A stretch of DNA of 64,000 nt, taken from NCBI RefSeq assembly GCF_001898175.1, contig NZ_MKTH01000014.1, forward strand, positions 124,850 through 188,849, written 5' to 3'. Both the position numbers and the translations under genes were made by a program. The notes beneath the pieces are model-generated. The model worked only from the letters and a program-made list of their open reading frames with translations, made no database searches and was not told where the DNA came from. Source of the DNA: Cellulomonas sp. 73-92 (GTDB lineage: Bacteria > Actinomycetota > Actinomycetes > Actinomycetales > Cellulomonadaceae). Position 1 is the first letter of the stretch; each line of letters opens with the position of its first letter. Below, piece by piece: positions 62,204 to 64,000 of this stretch.

Positions 62204-64000
62204 ATGCGTACCGCCGAGATCCGCCAGCGCTGGCTCGACTACTTCGAGTCCAAGGACCACGCCATCGTGCCGTCGGTGCCGCTCATCTCGCCCGACCCCT
62301 CGATCCTCTTCACGATCGCGGGCATGGTGCCGTTCATCCCGTACATCCTCGGCACCCAGGAGCCGCCGTGGCCGCGCGTGGCCTCGGTGCAGAAGTGCAT
62401 CCGCACCAACGACATCGAGAACGTCGGCAAGACCACCCGCCACGGCACGTTCTTCCAGATGAACGGCAACTTCTCGTTCGGCGACTATTTCAAGGAAGGC
62501 GCCATCGAGTTCGCGTGGGACCTGCTGACGTCCGCGCACGGCGACGGCGGCTACGGGTTTGACGGCGACAAGCTGTGGGTGACGATCTGGGACCAGGACG
62601 ACGTCTCGCTCGACGCCCTGCAGAAGGTGGGCATCGACCGCCGGCACATCGTCCAGCTGCCCCGGGAGAAGATCTTCTGGGACACCGGCCAGCCCGGCCC
62701 GGCGGGCCCCTGCGCCGAGTTCCACATCGACCGCGGCCCGGAGTTCGGCCCGGAGGCGGTCGGCGGGACCGTCGACCCCGGCGGCGACCGGTACCTGGAG
62801 GTCTGGAACCTCGTCTTCGACCAGTTCGTGCGCGGCGAGGGTCAGGGCAAGGACTACCCGCTCCTCGGCGAGCTCGACAAGAAGGCCATCGACACCGGTG
62901 CCGGCCTCGAGCGGATCGCGTTCGTGCTCCAGGGCAAGCGCAACATGTACGAGATCGACGAGGTCTTTCCCGTCATCCAACGCGCCCAGGAGATCACCGG
63001 CCACACCTACGGCACGGACGAGACCGAGGACGTGCGGATGCGCGTCGTCGCCGACCACGTCCGCAGCGCCCTCATGCTCATCGGCGACGGCGTGACGCCC
63101 TCCAACGAGGGTCGTGGCTACGTGCTGCGCCGCCTGCTGCGCCGCACCATCCGGTCGATGCGCCTGCTGGGCGTCCACGAGCCGGTCATGCCCGAGCTGC
63201 TGCCCGTCAGCCGCGACGCCATGAGCCCGAGCTACCCGAACGTCGCGACCGACTTCGCCCGCATCTCGCAGATCGCGTACGGCGAGGAGGAGGCCTTCCT
63301 GCGGACCCTGGAGTCCGGGACGACGATCCTCGACACCGCGGTCGCCTCGGCCCGCCGCTCGACCCCGCAGGGGAGCACGCCGGTGCTGTCCGGCGAGCAG
63401 GCGTTCGCGCTGCACGACACCTACGGCTTCCCGATCGACCTGACCCTGGAGATGGCGGCGGAGCAGGGCGTCGACGTCGACGAGCAGGCGTTCCGCTCGC
63501 TCATGGCGGAGCAGAGGTCCCGGGCCCGCGCCGACGCGCTGGCGAAGAAGACCGGCCACGCGAACACCCAGGTCTACAACGAGGTCCACCAGCGGCTGCT
63601 CGGCGACACCGGCCACGCGGTGCGGTTCGTCGGCTACACCGACACGATCGCCCGCGGCAACGTCGTCGGCCTGCTCGTGGACGGCCAGCCGGCGCCGGCC
63701 GCCACCGCCCCGGCCAACGTCGAGGTCATCCTCGACATCACGCCGTTCTACGCCGAGGCGGGCGGTCAGCTCGCCGACCAGGGCGTCATCCTGTTCGACG
63801 GCGGCGCCCGCATGGAGGTCGACGACGTCCAGGCGCCGATCAAGGGCCTCAACGTCCACCGCGGCCGCCTGGTCGACGGCACGGTGACGTTCGGCGAGCC
63901 GGGCACGGCGTCCATCGACACGGACCGCCGCCGCGCGATCGCCCGCGCCCACACGGCCACCCACATGGTCCACAAGGCCCTACGCGAGGAGCTCGGGTCC
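62204..64000 (+). CDS. alaS: Alanyl-tRNA synthetase, 5' part (runs off the window)
   Basis: The first 599 residues of a protein usually near 890. The class II catalytic core is intact ([102 protein letters not shown]). The editing domain begins with [14 protein letters not shown], whose first two His are Zn ligands. The ATG at 62204 follows GAAGGA. A perfect palindrome GTTCCGCGGAAC lies at 62117-62128 in the upstream gap. The rest of the editing domain and the C-Ala domain lie beyond the end. Confidence 0.97.
   Translation, partial: MRTAEIRQRWLDYFESKDHAIVPSVPLISPDPSILFTIAGMVPFIPYILGTQEPPWPRVASVQKCIRTNDIENVGKTTRHGTFFQMNGNFSFGDYFKEGAIEFAWDLLTSAHGDGGYGFDGDKLWVTIWDQDDVSLDALQKVGIDRRHIVQLPREKIFWDTGQPGPAGPCAEFHIDRGPEFGPEAVGGTVDPGGDRYLEVWNLVFDQFVRGEGQGKDYPLLGELDKKAIDTGAGLERIAFVLQGKRNMYEIDEVFPVIQRAQEITGHTYGTDETEDVRMRVVADHVRSALMLIGDGVTPSNEGRGYVLRRLLRRTIRSMRLLGVHEPVMPELLPVSRDAMSPSYPNVATDFARISQIAYGEEEAFLRTLESGTTILDTAVASARRSTPQGSTPVLSGEQAFALHDTYGFPIDLTLEMAAEQGVDVDEQAFRSLMAEQRSRARADALAKKTGHANTQVYNEVHQRLLGDTGHAVRFVGYTDTIARGNVVGLLVDGQPAPAATAPANVEVILDITPFYAEAGGQLADQGVILFDGGARMEVDDVQAPIKGLNVHRGRLVDGTVTFGEPGTASIDTDRRRAIARAHTATHMVHKALREELGS

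Overview
The window is a very GC-rich (low-to-mid 70s % by eye) actinobacterial chromosome segment carrying mostly core genes. Gene order points to Micrococcales, and I would guess Cellulomonadaceae: thrS-HIT-pgsA-patA-pimA (phosphatidylinositol mannoside lipid synthesis), pdxS/pdxT, yebC-ruvCAB-yajC-secDF-apt-rel, and rpsD-DUF948-alaS. GTG and TTG starts, 4-base start/stop overlaps and apparently leaderless promoters (TANNNT 6-8 nt before the start codon) are common. I see no insertion sequence, prophage or CRISPR array.

1-9.4 kb: the end of an IclR-type regulator; a two-subunit 2-oxoacid dehydrogenase E1 followed by a free-standing lipoyl-domain protein; a HAD phosphatase whose last quarter is frameshifted by a 7-bp tandem duplication; a polar amino-acid ABC transporter (ATPase-permease-lipoprotein) on the minus strand; purT; and a DUF4153-type membrane protein. 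9.5-17.6 kb: NAD+ synthetase, a small orphan ORF with a DosR-like palindrome upstream, a four-gene spermidine/putrescine-type ABC importer, two tandem fluoride channels (one with a His-rich N-terminus from 12-bp repeats) and a universal stress protein.

17.9-28.4 kb: crtB-crtI carotenoid genes, a PIG-L deacetylase, a GT4 glycosyltransferase, a DUF2510 membrane protein, a tRNA Gly-Cys-Val cluster, an SDR oxidoreductase, an SsgA-like morphogenesis protein, tRNA-Val(CAC), a WS/DGAT acyltransferase and a divergent membrane protein that share a second DosR-like palindrome. 28.5-39.3 kb: the thrS-pim operon, then PLP-related genes (pdxS, Nudix, class I aminotransferase, kynureninase, pdxT). 39.4-52.9 kb: yebC, the Holliday-junction genes ruvCAB, the Sec accessory genes yajC-secD-secF, apt, rel, an AbiEi-like protein, a DUF349 protein and a membrane cyclophilin. 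53-64 kb: an MBL hydrolase, aspS, a GNAT protein, an MMPL transporter, rarA, rpsD, two small membrane proteins and the 5' part of alaS.

The least explained material is non-coding. Several intergenic gaps hold long imperfect palindromes that fall into at least three families. One family has two members 18 kb apart with the same arm ends, the same 29-nt loop length and a conserved loop core. Another has two 49-nt members in tandem between rarA and rpsD. A third is a 22-bp tandem array ending in a large inverted repeat. Three unrelated arrays of exactly four 12-bp units also occur. The paired GGACT-NNN-GTCC palindromes, one of them in front of a WS/DGAT lipid acyltransferase, are the best regulatory lead.
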